Of a stretch of 64,000 nt of DNA, positions 42,452-50,525 are shown one piece after another (the stretch's first letter is position 1; each line of letters begins with the position of its first letter). The DNA is taken from positions 1 to 64,000 of the forward strand of contig NZ_QVLT01000017.1 in assembly GCF_003417065.2 (NCBI RefSeq), in the 5' to 3' direction. The notes under the pieces are model-generated. The model was not told the DNA's origin. It did no database searches and was given only the letters and a program-made list of their open reading frames with translations. The position numbers were made by a program, and so were the translations under genes. The stretch is from Hymenobacter lapidiphilus (GTDB taxonomy: Bacteria > Bacteroidota > Bacteroidia > Cytophagales > Hymenobacteraceae).

Positions 42452-44050
42452 TTACCTTCCCGACCCGTCCCGGTCGAAAGCGTGGGAGAGGACATCGTGG
42501 GCGGTTTTGTCCTTGGTTTCGGAGCCGGGCTGGAAATTGTTGTTGCGGTCCGTGTCGAAGAAGCGGGTGCGCTTGCGCAGGCCGGCTACGCGGGAGGAGT
42601 CGCGCACGAGGTCTTCCTGGGGGCCGCCGTAAATGTCGATGAAGGGCGAGCGGCGCACCTTGCCCGATACCAGAAACTCGTCTTTGCCCTTGAGGCCGTG
42701 TAAGCGTACTGTTTCGGTTTCGCGCGGGTCGAAGCTGCGGCTGTAGAGCAACTGGCCCTGCGACTGCCCGGCGGGCACCTTTTCCAGCGAATACACCGAT
42801 ACCACGGTGGCCGTGTCGCTCAGGCGCTCTACCACAAACCGCTCCTTCTCATCGGTGCCGGCTACCATTACTTCCTTTGCCTGCAGCCGGTAGAATTCGT
42901 CGGCTACCTGGGGCAGCTTAGCGCGGCGGGCTTTCAGGGCGGCCACCATGCGCGGGCCCTCGTAGGCGTGCACCGCGGGCGGCAGTCCCTGGCGCACGGC
43001 CTGCTCAATTACGGCATCGGTAAGGCGCTGCTGCAGCTCGCGGGCCGTGGCCAGGTAGGTGGCGCGCGGCACGGCGGGCAGCACCCGGCTGTCGATAAAC
43101 GAGGCGTTGCGGGTGTAGCCGGCAATACTTTCGTAGCCGGGGCCGAAGGTGCGGAACTTGGCCACAGCCTTGCTCACCACCCACGAAGCCCAGCCATCAT
43201 CGAACCGGAAAAATACCTGGTCGCGGTCCTGCGGAACGGGTTGCCAGCGCCGTTGCCGGTCGGGCTGGGGGTAGGCGGCCCAGCTCCACTGGCCTTCGTG
43301 CCGGTCCCAGTCGCCGAGCCACATGTCCAGCAGGCGGGCCCGCACGAAGGCCACGCCGTCGAGCTGGTCGCGCTGATTTTCGTAGCGGGCGGGCAGCACC
43401 TCCTCCGATTCGTCGAGGTTGGTGGCTCCGGCCACCGGCCCGTCAATATTTTCCTTGCCCTCGTACCGGCGCTCCACCAATACAACCCGGCCCTGAAACC
43501 GTTTCGAATCGGGTCCGAGTCCGGTTTCATCGGCGCGCACATAGTAGGGCCGTGGGCTGCTATGCGGTACGCCGGCGGCCTTGGCCAGCGGCGGTACCAC
43601 AAAGGCTCCATAGGGCATAGCCGCCGAGGTAGCGTCGCGCACGGCCCCGAATACAAATGTGGCCCGCAGAACCTTGGGCAGCGTTTTTTCGGGGTTTTTG
43701 TCGATGGTGCGCACCGCGTAGCTGCGCCCCGCCGAATCGGCCATGGTCAGGCTGGTGGTTTGAAATCCTCCGCCCATCTTTACGAATTTCAGCCCGCCCG
43801 GTGCCAGCCGCTCAGGCCGGAATATGGGCAGCGTCACTGGCTCGGCCCAGGCTCGGCGGTAGTGCGGGCCCAGCACGAAGCGGCCCAGCGGCCCACGCTG
43901 ATAATGGCGGCCGGGCGTTACCAGCGCGCTATCGGCGGTAGGCGGCAGGGGAGTGGTGTGGGCCACGCGGGCATCGGGCTGAAAAAAGGGTTTGCGGCTG
44001 CAGGCGGTGGCACTCAGCAGCAGTAATGGCAGGGCGTAACGATAGTTCAT
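42452..44050 (-). CDS. exported lipoprotein with kinase-like motifs (paralogue with intact DRH)
   Basis: A 532-residue lipoprotein (signal LPLLLLSATAC, acylated Cys17). I see motifs that together resemble an atypical kinase fold of the Fam20/CotH/HipA kind: a GGGFQTTSL loop (93-101) with YAVRTIDKN after it, GDWDRHEGQW at 246-255 as a catalytic-loop candidate, and QDRDQVFFRFDDG at 274-286 as a metal-binding candidate. The end is Asp/Arg-rich and lacks a barrel. The same core occurs, as I recall, inside much larger Bacteroidota envelope proteins with phosphoesterase and barrel domains; here it stands alone. A divergent paralogue follows. The kinase reading is inference and needs structure comparison. 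Confidence 0.75.
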   Translation of the reverse strand: MNYRYALPLLLLSATACSRKPFFQPDARVAHTTPLPPTADSALVTPGRHYQRGPLGRFVLGPHYRRAWAEPVTLPIFRPERLAPGGLKFVKMGGGFQTTSLTMADSAGRSYAVRTIDKNPEKTLPKVLRATFVFGAVRDATSAAMPYGAFVVPPLAKAAGVPHSSPRPYYVRADETGLGPDSKRFQGRVVLVERRYEGKENIDGPVAGATNLDESEEVLPARYENQRDQLDGVAFVRARLLDMWLGDWDRHEGQWSWAAYPQPDRQRRWQPVPQDRDQVFFRFDDGWASWVVSKAVAKFRTFGPGYESIAGYTRNASFIDSRVLPAVPRATYLATARELQQRLTDAVIEQAVRQGLPPAVHAYEGPRMVAALKARRAKLPQVADEFYRLQAKEVMVAGTDEKERFVVERLSDTATVVSVYSLEKVPAGQSQGQLLYSRSFDPRETETVRLHGLKGKDEFLVSGKVRRSPFIDIYGGPQEDLVRDSSRVAGLRKRTRFFDTDRNNNFQPGSETKDKTAHDVLSHAFDRDGSGR

Positions 44051-44214
44051 GCAGGGCGGAAAGTTCGCGGCAGTGGCTAATGCTACGTAATTGGTAGCGG
44101 CTTGTTTGTTGCGGCTTGTTGGTTTCGCAACAACCGCCGGCCCCGGCTTTGCGCTATAAGGGTAGTTGGCCCGCCTGGCGGCGGCCGCTTGGTTGGTTCT
44201 CCTTCTCTCATATT

Positions 44215-45822
44215 GTGTCTTTTCCCTCCTTTTCGGCCTGGCTGATGACCGGCTTTGGCAGCAGTCTGCTGCTGCTGTCCTGCTCGGCTCCGGCCCAGCC
44301 TTCGGGCGTGGCTTCTACGTCCCGCCCCGTTATCGGCCCCGACTCGACGGTGCTGGTTGCGGCCGGCCCCCAATACGACCGGGGCGGTGTGCATCGTTTT
44401 TTCTGGGGTACCCACTACCGCGACCTGTGGAAGCTCCCGGTGCGGGTACCCGTATTTAACCTGCGCACGGCCGTGCCCGGCGGCCTGACGCCCATCAAGG
44501 AGGGCGGCTCGTTCCAGACCAAGAACCTACGCCTCGTAGACCGGAGCGGCCGCGAGTACGTGCTGCGCTCCGTGGATAAGGATGCCACCCGGGCTCTGCC
44601 CGAAGGGCTGCGCGAGGGCCCGGTGGGCCGCATCATGAAGGACCAGACCAGCGTGATCCATCCGTTCGGAGCCTACATTGCCGCGCCGCTAGCCACCGCC
44701 GCCGGCCTCTACCACACCAACCCCCGCCTCGTGTACGTGGCCGACGACCCGGCTTTGGGGGAGTTTAGGGAGGAGTTTGGGTATGCGCTGTATCTGTTTG
44801 AGGAGCGGCCCGAAGGCGACCAGACAACGGTTGCGAGCTTCGGTCGCTCGGCTTCGGTTGAAAGTTCGCGCAAGGTGTTCACCAACCTGCTGACCAGCTC
44901 CCGGTTTCAGGTGGACGCCCGCCAGTACCTGCGCAACCGCCTGTTCGATATGTGGCTCGGCGACTGGAGCCGGCGCGAAGATCAGTGGCGCTGGGCCAGC
45001 TTCCCGGCTTCGGCCGGTGGTACCATCTATCGGGCAATTCCGCGCGACCGGGACCACGCCTTTTTCAAGTTTGATGACGGCCTGCTGACGCACATGATTG
45101 GCTGGGTGAAAACCAATTACCAGAGCTTCCACGAGAAAATAAGGCTGGCCGATGTGGAAGGACTCAACCGGGCTGCCCTGCCCATGGATAAGTCGCTGCT
45201 GGCCTACCTGACCCGCGAGGATTTCCAGCAGGTGGCCGATTCGCTGACCGTGGCGTTGTCGGACGACGTGATTGCCCGCGCGCTGGCCGTGTGGCCGCCC
45301 GAAGTACGAGAGCTAAGCCAGGCCGAGTTCACGCGTAAGCTCCGCGCCCGCCGTGCCCAGCTGCCCGCCGTAGCCAACCGGTTTTACGAGCTGCTGGCCC
45401 GCGACGTAGAGCTGCCCGGCACCGACGAGGCCGAGCGGTTTGTGGTGGAGCCCGCCGGCCCCGATGCCGTGCGGGTGCAGCTGCTGCGCCGCACCCCCCA
45501 AGGCGATACGCTCCTGCACCAACGCACCTTTTCGGCCCCCGAAACCCGTTCTGTCAAGCTCTTCGGGCTGGGGGGCAACGATGCTTTCGAGTTGCGCGGC
45601 GAGCCTACCGGTCGTATCCAGCTAGGTATCTACGACGGTTCGGGCCAGGATTTGATTGAGGCATCGCCCGTTCCCCTGAAGCGCCCCGTAAGCCGCCTTA
45701 CCATTTACGAAAGCGGCGACGGCAACACCTTGCGGGTAGGCAAGTTCAAAACCGAAGCTTACCAGCCCCAGGCCCGCGAATTCGACGCCGCCGGCTGGCT
45801 CCTGCGCCATCGGCTGTACTAG
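44215..45822 (+). CDS. exported lipoprotein, kinase-like paralogue with altered catalytic loop
   Basis: Paralogue of the divergent neighbour, sharing HRFFWGTHYRDLWKLPVRVPVF, GGSFQTKNL, YVLRSVDKD and IPRDRDHAFFKFDDG. The catalytic-loop block reads GDWSRREDQW in place of GDWDRHEGQW, so the putative catalytic Asp and the His are replaced. If the fold is a kinase, this copy is a candidate pseudokinase. I use GTG 44215 (MSFPSFSAWLMTGFGSSLLLLSC), which gives a lipoprotein signal with LLSC; ATG 44245 and the longer start at 44116 are alternatives. The first is 535 residues. The end is followed by a 37-base-arm hairpin. Confidence 0.75.
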   Translation: MSFPSFSAWLMTGFGSSLLLLSCSAPAQPSGVASTSRPVIGPDSTVLVAAGPQYDRGGVHRFFWGTHYRDLWKLPVRVPVFNLRTAVPGGLTPIKEGGSFQTKNLRLVDRSGREYVLRSVDKDATRALPEGLREGPVGRIMKDQTSVIHPFGAYIAAPLATAAGLYHTNPRLVYVADDPALGEFREEFGYALYLFEERPEGDQTTVASFGRSASVESSRKVFTNLLTSSRFQVDARQYLRNRLFDMWLGDWSRREDQWRWASFPASAGGTIYRAIPRDRDHAFFKFDDGLLTHMIGWVKTNYQSFHEKIRLADVEGLNRAALPMDKSLLAYLTREDFQQVADSLTVALSDDVIARALAVWPPEVRELSQAEFTRKLRARRAQLPAVANRFYELLARDVELPGTDEAERFVVEPAGPDAVRVQLLRRTPQGDTLLHQRTFSAPETRSVKLFGLGGNDAFELRGEPTGRIQLGIYDGSGQDLIEASPVPLKRPVSRLTIYESGDGNTLRVGKFKTEAYQPQAREFDAAGWLLRHRLY

Positions 45823-45826
45823 TGCG

Positions 45827-45911
45827 TACGGCAGCGGCCCCATCCAGCCCCAGTTTCAGATGTCTGTGTTGACCACATCTGAGACTGGGACTGGATGGGG
45901 CCGCTGCCGTA
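45827..45911. terminator. bidirectional hairpin, 37-base arms
   Basis: Arms 45827-45863 and 45875-45911 (TACGGCAGCGGCCCCATCCAG... and complement) with two mismatches and an 11-base loop, between convergent genes. No T-run follows, so it may be a palindromic repeat acting as terminator. Confidence 0.75.
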
Positions 45912-45964
45912 TAGGTGGCCCTGCTCCGGATTGCCTGCCAGAACAGGGCAACGCCCCGATAAAA

Positions 45965-46393
45965 TTACTTGTTCACTGATTGCTGAAGCCAGCTGGTGGC
46001 AATGCCCTCGTCGCTAAAAAGTCGCACCTGATACTCGTTTTTGGAAGCCAGAGACGAGGACTGCGCCAGCACAGCCAAGGGCGTAGCAGGCGTTTTGCCC
46101 GGCTGCCAGGTAGCGCCCACCAGGCAGGCCAGGTATACAGGGCGGTTGTTGAGGGCTGAGCTTAGCTCGGGCAGAAACTCCTGGGCCAGCCAATCCACCA
46201 TTTCGGCATTAGGCTGGACGCGGCGGCGCGAATCAATTAGCCAGCAGGTGGCTTGGTGCTGGATGGCCGCCTGTAATACCTGGGTGTAGCCCTCCTGCAA
46301 CTCGCTTCTTTTTACATCACGAAGCCAGCGCACAATGAGCAAGTCGAGGTCGGAACGAAAGGTAATCGAAAGCGCAAGGGTATTGACGGGCAT
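45965..46393 (-). CDS. STAS/SpoIIAA-like small protein
   Basis: A 142-residue soluble protein without signal peptide. The pattern LIVRWLRDVKRSELQEGYTQVLQAA, CWLIDSRRRVQPNAEMVDWLAQEFLPEL and a closing helix FSDEGIATSWLQ suggests a STAS/SpoIIAA-like fold. The protein at 61.6-62.1 kb has the same plan (LTDNRRL...DWLEQ...WVPQAL; EEAVAWL), so they are paralogues. No function can be assigned. A TATCTTTA box (46427-46434, minus strand) is a possible promoter. Confidence 0.65.
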   Translation of the reverse strand: MPVNTLALSITFRSDLDLLIVRWLRDVKRSELQEGYTQVLQAAIQHQATCWLIDSRRRVQPNAEMVDWLAQEFLPELSSALNNRPVYLACLVGATWQPGKTPATPLAVLAQSSSLASKNEYQVRLFSDEGIATSWLQQSVNK

Positions 46394-46709
46394 CTAGAAA
46401 CAGAATAGTGGAGCAACTCAGTAAGTTAAAGATACGGCCTGCTTGCTGAACCGACTGCTGGCTTGCGTACTAAAGCACGCAAACGGCTAGCCTGGCTGCG
46501 AGGACATCGGGCATAGTAAGAAGCTTATGTTGCTTCAGCCGCCGGCGTAGCTTGCCAGCCCACTGCCGCCCACTGGAAGCCGGCTGCATTTATTGCGTAC
46601 CCGGAGGCCGCCTGGGGCCGGCCGGTATGTACAGGGTCGCTGTTTTCAATCCTTTCGGCATACCGGGCAACTACCTGGGCCACTCCAACAGCGAAAGAAA
46701 CGCCAGCCA
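46394..46709. other. 316-base region with no supported gene
   Basis: Contains a small hairpin (TGCGTacta/aagCACGCA near 46465) and the possible promoter of the STAS-like gene. A 61-codon minus-strand frame (46525-46710) begins with GTG overlapping the stop of the upstream gene, but it lacks recognisable protein character and I do not call it. Confidence 0.4.
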
Positions 46710-48220
46710 CTAGCTGAATACCTTCACCTTATCCTTGTGCTTGGTGCGCAGGTACTGGCGGATAATCTGCTGCACGTCCTTATTGTCGTTGTAGCGCGTA
46801 ATGGCGTCGCGGAAGTCCTCGAAGCGACGGGCCGAGAAGGTCTCATCCACGTAGCCAAAGCCCAGATAGCGGCCGTTTTCTACCACTACCAGCGTCTTCT
46901 CGTCGGGCCGGCGGCCTTCCCCAATCACCACAAACGAGCCGTGCTCGTAGGTAAACGACTCGATGGCCGCCTCCACGCGCTTGTTGTACTCCTCGGCCGG
47001 CTCCAAGCCCAGGCAGGCGCCCTGGCAGCGGTGTACCTGATAGTCGAAGCACGCGCCCGGCGTTTTGTATAGGTCGCAGAGCTTCTGGCACAGGTTGAAC
47101 TTGGAAACCTTGTGAAACAGGAAGCCCTTGGCCTTGAACTGGTTGCCCAGCGCAATCAAGGGGTGCGACTCGGCGTGGTCGTCGGCGCGTCCATAGTAGA
47201 GGTGCTTGTAGCCCTGATCGTCGGTGCGAAGGAAGATGCCCGCCGGAAACACCGAGCGTCGCTGCTGCCGGTTATACAGCGGCTTCAGACGCTTGATTTC
47301 GTGCGACTCGTAGAGCAGCGCCACCAGCTCCGAACCCGTCAGCTCCCAGGTGATTTCCGATATCGAGTTCTTGAACTCGATACTCTTGCGCGACTTGTAA
47401 TCGACGGCGAAATGCTGCTGAATACGCTTGTAGATATTGATACTCTTACCCACATAAATTACTTCGCCGGCCTCGTTGTGGAAATAGTACACGCCCGCCT
47501 CGTGGGGCAGCGCGGCTACATGCTGAGGCGTAATGTTGGGGGGCAGCAACGCCGTTTTAATGGCCTCCTGCACTGCCTTCATCTTGCGGGGTGAGGGCGC
47601 TTTGGTGGCGGTGAGCGTCGCCGTTTCGGCCGCCGCCGGCTTGCGGCCCGAGGGAGCGTTGGCGTCCACCACCGCCAGCGCATCGGCCGGGCTCAGGCTG
47701 CGGGCGGTGGCCGGCGTTTCCTGCTCCTGGCTGATATCGAGCAGCCGCCCGAACAAAATGGCCGTGGCCGCCGCGTCGCCGGCGGCGCGGTGGCGGCCGT
47801 TGAGCGGAATACCGATGTTCTGGCAGAGCTTGCCCAGGCTATAGCTGGGCTGGCCCGGCATAAGCGAGCGGCTAAGGCGCACGGTACACAGCGTTTTGCG
47901 CGAGTAAGTGTAGCCCAGATCACCAAACTCCTTTTTCAGAAACGAGTAGTCGAAGCGCACGTTGTGGGCCACGAATACGCAGCCCTCGGTCATTTCCACC
48001 ACCTTGCGGGCCACTTCGTGAAAGCGCGGGGCCTCACGCACCATATCGTCGGTGATGCCGGTGAGCTGGGTTATGAAGAACGGAATGGCCGGCCGGGGTT
48101 GATGAGTGAGCTGAACTCGTCAATCACTTTCTCGCCATCGTGAATGTAAATGGCAATTTCGGTGATGCGGTCCTGCGCCGGCTGGCCCCCGGTGGTCTCA
48201 AGGTCGATGATGGCGTACAA
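46710..48220 (-). pseudogene. DnaQ-like exonuclease fused to GIY-YIG nuclease, one apparent frameshift
   Basis: The N-terminal domain is a DEDD 3-prime-5-prime exonuclease of the DNA polymerase III epsilon type (YAIIDLETTGG, FVAHNVRFDYSFL, HRAAGDAAATAILFG). After a linker comes a UvrC/Cho-like GIY-YIG domain (HEAGVYYFHNEAGEVIYVGKSINIYKRIQQHF) and a further UvrC-like Cys-rich segment. The start is TTG 48220. The frame breaks at GRPFRSS (48087-48088): one extra G would give GRPIPFFITQLTGITDDMVREAPRF, and the remaining 444 codons then continue in frame. The length of 1511 bases is one short of 504 codons. Either a true mutation or a base-calling error. Fused exonuclease/GIY-YIG proteins are known in Bacteroidota and actinobacteria, with a presumed role in repair. 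Confidence 0.88.
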
Positions 48221-48229
48221 GTATTTTTG

Positions 48230-48264
48230 AGCTGTTAGCTGAAAGCTATTAGCTGATAGCTTTC
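48230..48264. repeat. 14-base direct repeat upstream of the exonuclease gene
   Basis: AGCTGTTAGCTGAA and AGCTATTAGCTGAT are adjacent copies (12 of 14 identical), followed by AGCT. Each unit has an AGCT...AGCT dyad. The repeat ends nine bases from the TTG start, so it forms the untranslated leader. Confidence 0.65.
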
Positions 48265-48373
48265 GGGTGGTGATACTTAGCCGGGCCTGGTTGGCTAAGC
48301 AGATTGGTAACAAAGATACCCAGCGCTAAGGTTGCACTTTCCAAAGCTGTTTAGAAATCAGGTCATACGAATG

Positions 48374-48424
48374 AGAAGGCCATGCTTCGACAGGCAGACA
48401 TCAGATATAGCATGGCCTTCTTTT
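48374..48424 (+). terminator. hairpin with T-run, plus-strand orientation
   Basis: AGAAGGCCATGCT pairs with AGCATGGCCTTCT, followed by TTTT. It would act on plus-strand transcripts, yet both flanking genes are on the minus strand; its purpose is unclear. Confidence 0.55.
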
Positions 48425-48480
48425 GACATTCTGAATTAGCCTTACCACATGCCCGACGTACCGGGAAGCTAAAGGCCCAA

Positions 48481-48520
48481 AAAAAGGAAGCCCACCGAAT
48501 GGCGGGCTTCCTTTAAAAAA
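48481..48520 (-). terminator. terminator of PA2169-type gene
   Basis: AAAGGAAGCCCaCC with GGcGGGCTTCCTTT, flanked by A- and T-runs, 30 bases after the stop codon. Confidence 0.85.
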
Positions 48521-48549
48521 GCGAACAACTGTAAGCGAACAGTTCAGGC

Positions 48550-49017
48550 CTAACGGCCTTTCTGTCCGGTAATCCAGTTCTTGGTAGACAGAATTTCGCT
48601 GTGCTGCTTCTCGATGACACTGCGGGCTTCTGCGGGCAGCTCGTTCGATTTGAGCGCCGTTTCATAGCCTTTGAGCGCCGTGGCGTCGCCGGTTTCGCAC
48701 TCGCCCAAAATAGCCGAGTCGTCTTGGCCGGTAATAGCCGATTTGATGTTGATCCAGCCGCGGTGTACGGCTGCAGCGGCATCAGTCAGGGCACCTTCAA
48801 CAGTGCTTTCATCTTCGGGGTTGATGCCGAACTGCCGGGCGTTCTGGCCCAGCTCCGAGGCAAACTTAGCGCGTTGCTGGCTGAACTGGCTCAGTTTGGC
48901 CTTCAAATCGGGGCTGCTGACGCCTTCAGCGGCTTCCTGATAGCCTTTGGCGGCCGTTTTGTTGAGTTCTACGAGGTCGTTGTACGCGCGGGCAGTTTCG
49001 CCGGTGATAGTAGCCAT
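48550..49017 (-). CDS. PA2169 family four-helix-bundle protein
   Basis: A 155-residue soluble protein, four long helices with ferritin-like spacing: ARAYNDLVELNKTAAKGYQEAAE, LKAKLSQFSQQRAKFASELGQ, AAAAVHRGWINIKSAITGQDDSAILGECETGD and ARSVIEKQHSEILSTKNWI. This matches the PA2169 (DUF2383) family. Members are often stress-induced; no enzymatic role is established. It has its own terminator. A TATCTTCT box lies just upstream on the minus strand. Confidence 0.92.
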   Translation of the reverse strand: MATITGETARAYNDLVELNKTAAKGYQEAAEGVSSPDLKAKLSQFSQQRAKFASELGQNARQFGINPEDESTVEGALTDAAAAVHRGWINIKSAITGQDDSAILGECETGDATALKGYETALKSNELPAEARSVIEKQHSEILSTKNWITGQKGR

Positions 49018-49144
49018 GATGGGGAAAGTTAAGGTAGAAGATACGTGCCGCCCTTGGTGGCAGCAGCTGTGTCCTTATACTGTAAGGCGCCAAGGTCGGG
49101 TTACGTATAAAATTAGGGGCCCACCCCGCGCGCCAATGGCCCGA

Positions 49145-50332
49145 CTACGCTTCGTCGCGGCCCAGCATCCGGTTCCAGAGCCGTTTAAGTCCGCCGGGTT
49201 CCGCCGATTCAGGCTTGGTTGAGTCATCGCCATCGGCCGTATCGCCCAGCAAAAAGCCCCAGGGCTCGGTGGCTTTATTGGCATCGAGCACCACTTTAAT
49301 CACGGCCATCAGCGGAATGCTGAGAATCATGCCCGGCGTGCCCCAGAGCTCGTTGCCCAGAATCAGGGCCAGAATGGCGGCCAGCGGGTTGATGCTCACC
49401 TGCGAGCCCGTAATCATGGGGGTAATGAAGTTGCCTTCCAGGAATTGCACGAACACAAACACGCCTACTACCAGGGCAGCCTGTACCGGCGAACCGGTTT
49501 CAACCAGCGTTACGATGGCCGGCAAGGTGGCGCCAATCAGGATGCCGATGTAGGGAATAACAGCCAGCACCGAGGCGAAAACGGCGAAGAAGATGGCGAA
49601 TTTCACCCCCAGCACCAGCAGTCCGATACCGTTGAGAATCGACACAATTACAATCACTTTGAACAAGCCCGAAATGTAGGCCTGCACTACAGTCTGAATG
49701 CTATCGACGGTGTGCAGCACGCTGGTACGCTTGTCCGGGTCGACAAACCGAAACATGAACTGGCGCAGGTGGTCGCGGTAGAGCAACAAACAGAAGATGT
49801 AAATGAGAACCTGCGCCAAATTGCTAAACACGGCGGTAGTGGTGTTCAGCGTAGTACCCAGGTAGGTGCCACCCGACTTCTTAAGCGCTTTCATCGTCGT
49901 TTCTTTCAAATCGTCAACGCTCATGGGTTTATAGCCAAATTTCTGCTGGGCCCACTGCTGTCCGTCGCGAAAAAACTCCATCATCTTCACCTGCAGCTTG
50001 GGCAACTCGTCCTGAAACTGGGTCAACTGGGTTCCAAAGGCCAGAATAATGCCGGCAAAAAGGCCCATAACCAGCAGCAAACACACGATAATGGCCAGGA
50101 TGCGCGGTACCCGATGGGCTTCGAGCCACTGGCAGATGGGCAGCAGCAGCAGCGTGAACAGGGCCCCGAACAGCAGCGGCAGCAGAATGTCGTCGAGCTT
50201 GTGGAGCGTGTACACCAGCAGCACGGCCGATAGCAGCAGGAATGCAAACTTTACGCTGGCTACTTGCTTCACAATGGGTGGCGCCTGTGGGGTAGTGGTA
50301 GGCAGGCGATGCGGACTGAGAGGAGAGTTCAT
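49145..50332 (-). CDS. AI-2E family transporter
   Basis: A 395-residue polytopic membrane protein with about eight helices in the arrangement of the AI-2E/UPF0118 family: paired helices at the N-terminus (FAFLLLSAVLLVYTLHKL, LLPLLFGALFTLLLLP), a cytoplasmic/periplasmic insert (QFQDELPKLQVKMMEFFRDGQQW), and later GSQVSINPLAAILALILGNELWGTPGMILSIPLMAV. Family members export small molecules, AI-2 in some and sodium/protons in others. Substrate here is unknown. The C-terminal tail is charged. It is divergent from parE. Confidence 0.93.
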   Translation of the reverse strand: MNSPLSPHRLPTTTPQAPPIVKQVASVKFAFLLLSAVLLVYTLHKLDDILLPLLFGALFTLLLLPICQWLEAHRVPRILAIIVCLLLVMGLFAGIILAFGTQLTQFQDELPKLQVKMMEFFRDGQQWAQQKFGYKPMSVDDLKETTMKALKKSGGTYLGTTLNTTTAVFSNLAQVLIYIFCLLLYRDHLRQFMFRFVDPDKRTSVLHTVDSIQTVVQAYISGLFKVIVIVSILNGIGLLVLGVKFAIFFAVFASVLAVIPYIGILIGATLPAIVTLVETGSPVQAALVVGVFVFVQFLEGNFITPMITGSQVSINPLAAILALILGNELWGTPGMILSIPLMAVIKVVLDANKATEPWGFLLGDTADGDDSTKPESAEPGGLKRLWNRMLGRDEA

Positions 50333-50418
50333 TTTACTAATATTATTGGGAGGAAGGGTCAGTATATGGGCCGGGAAAAAACGCTTTTGGGCTGCGGTAA
50401 GCCTTAACAGGGCATCGG

Positions 50419-50450
50419 TTGGGAGAATTGCCCAGTGTTTGCTAACTTTA
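50419..50450 (+). promoter_or_regulatory. probable promoter of parE
   Basis: TTG (50419-50421), 21-base spacer, then TAACTTTA (50443-50450), one mismatch from TAnnTTTG. The ATG of parE lies about 75 bases downstream. Confidence 0.5.
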
Positions 50451-50525
50451 CTAGCGAAATGAAACGCGGAAAAGGTCGGTTTTCTGCGTTATTTTACCTC
50501 AACTTTTGAATGGCAACCCCTCGGC

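Noticed and set aside
46525..46710. 61-codon minus-strand frame after the exonuclease gene
   Set aside because: GTG start overlapping the upstream stop, ordinary intergenic composition, no recognisable protein pattern.
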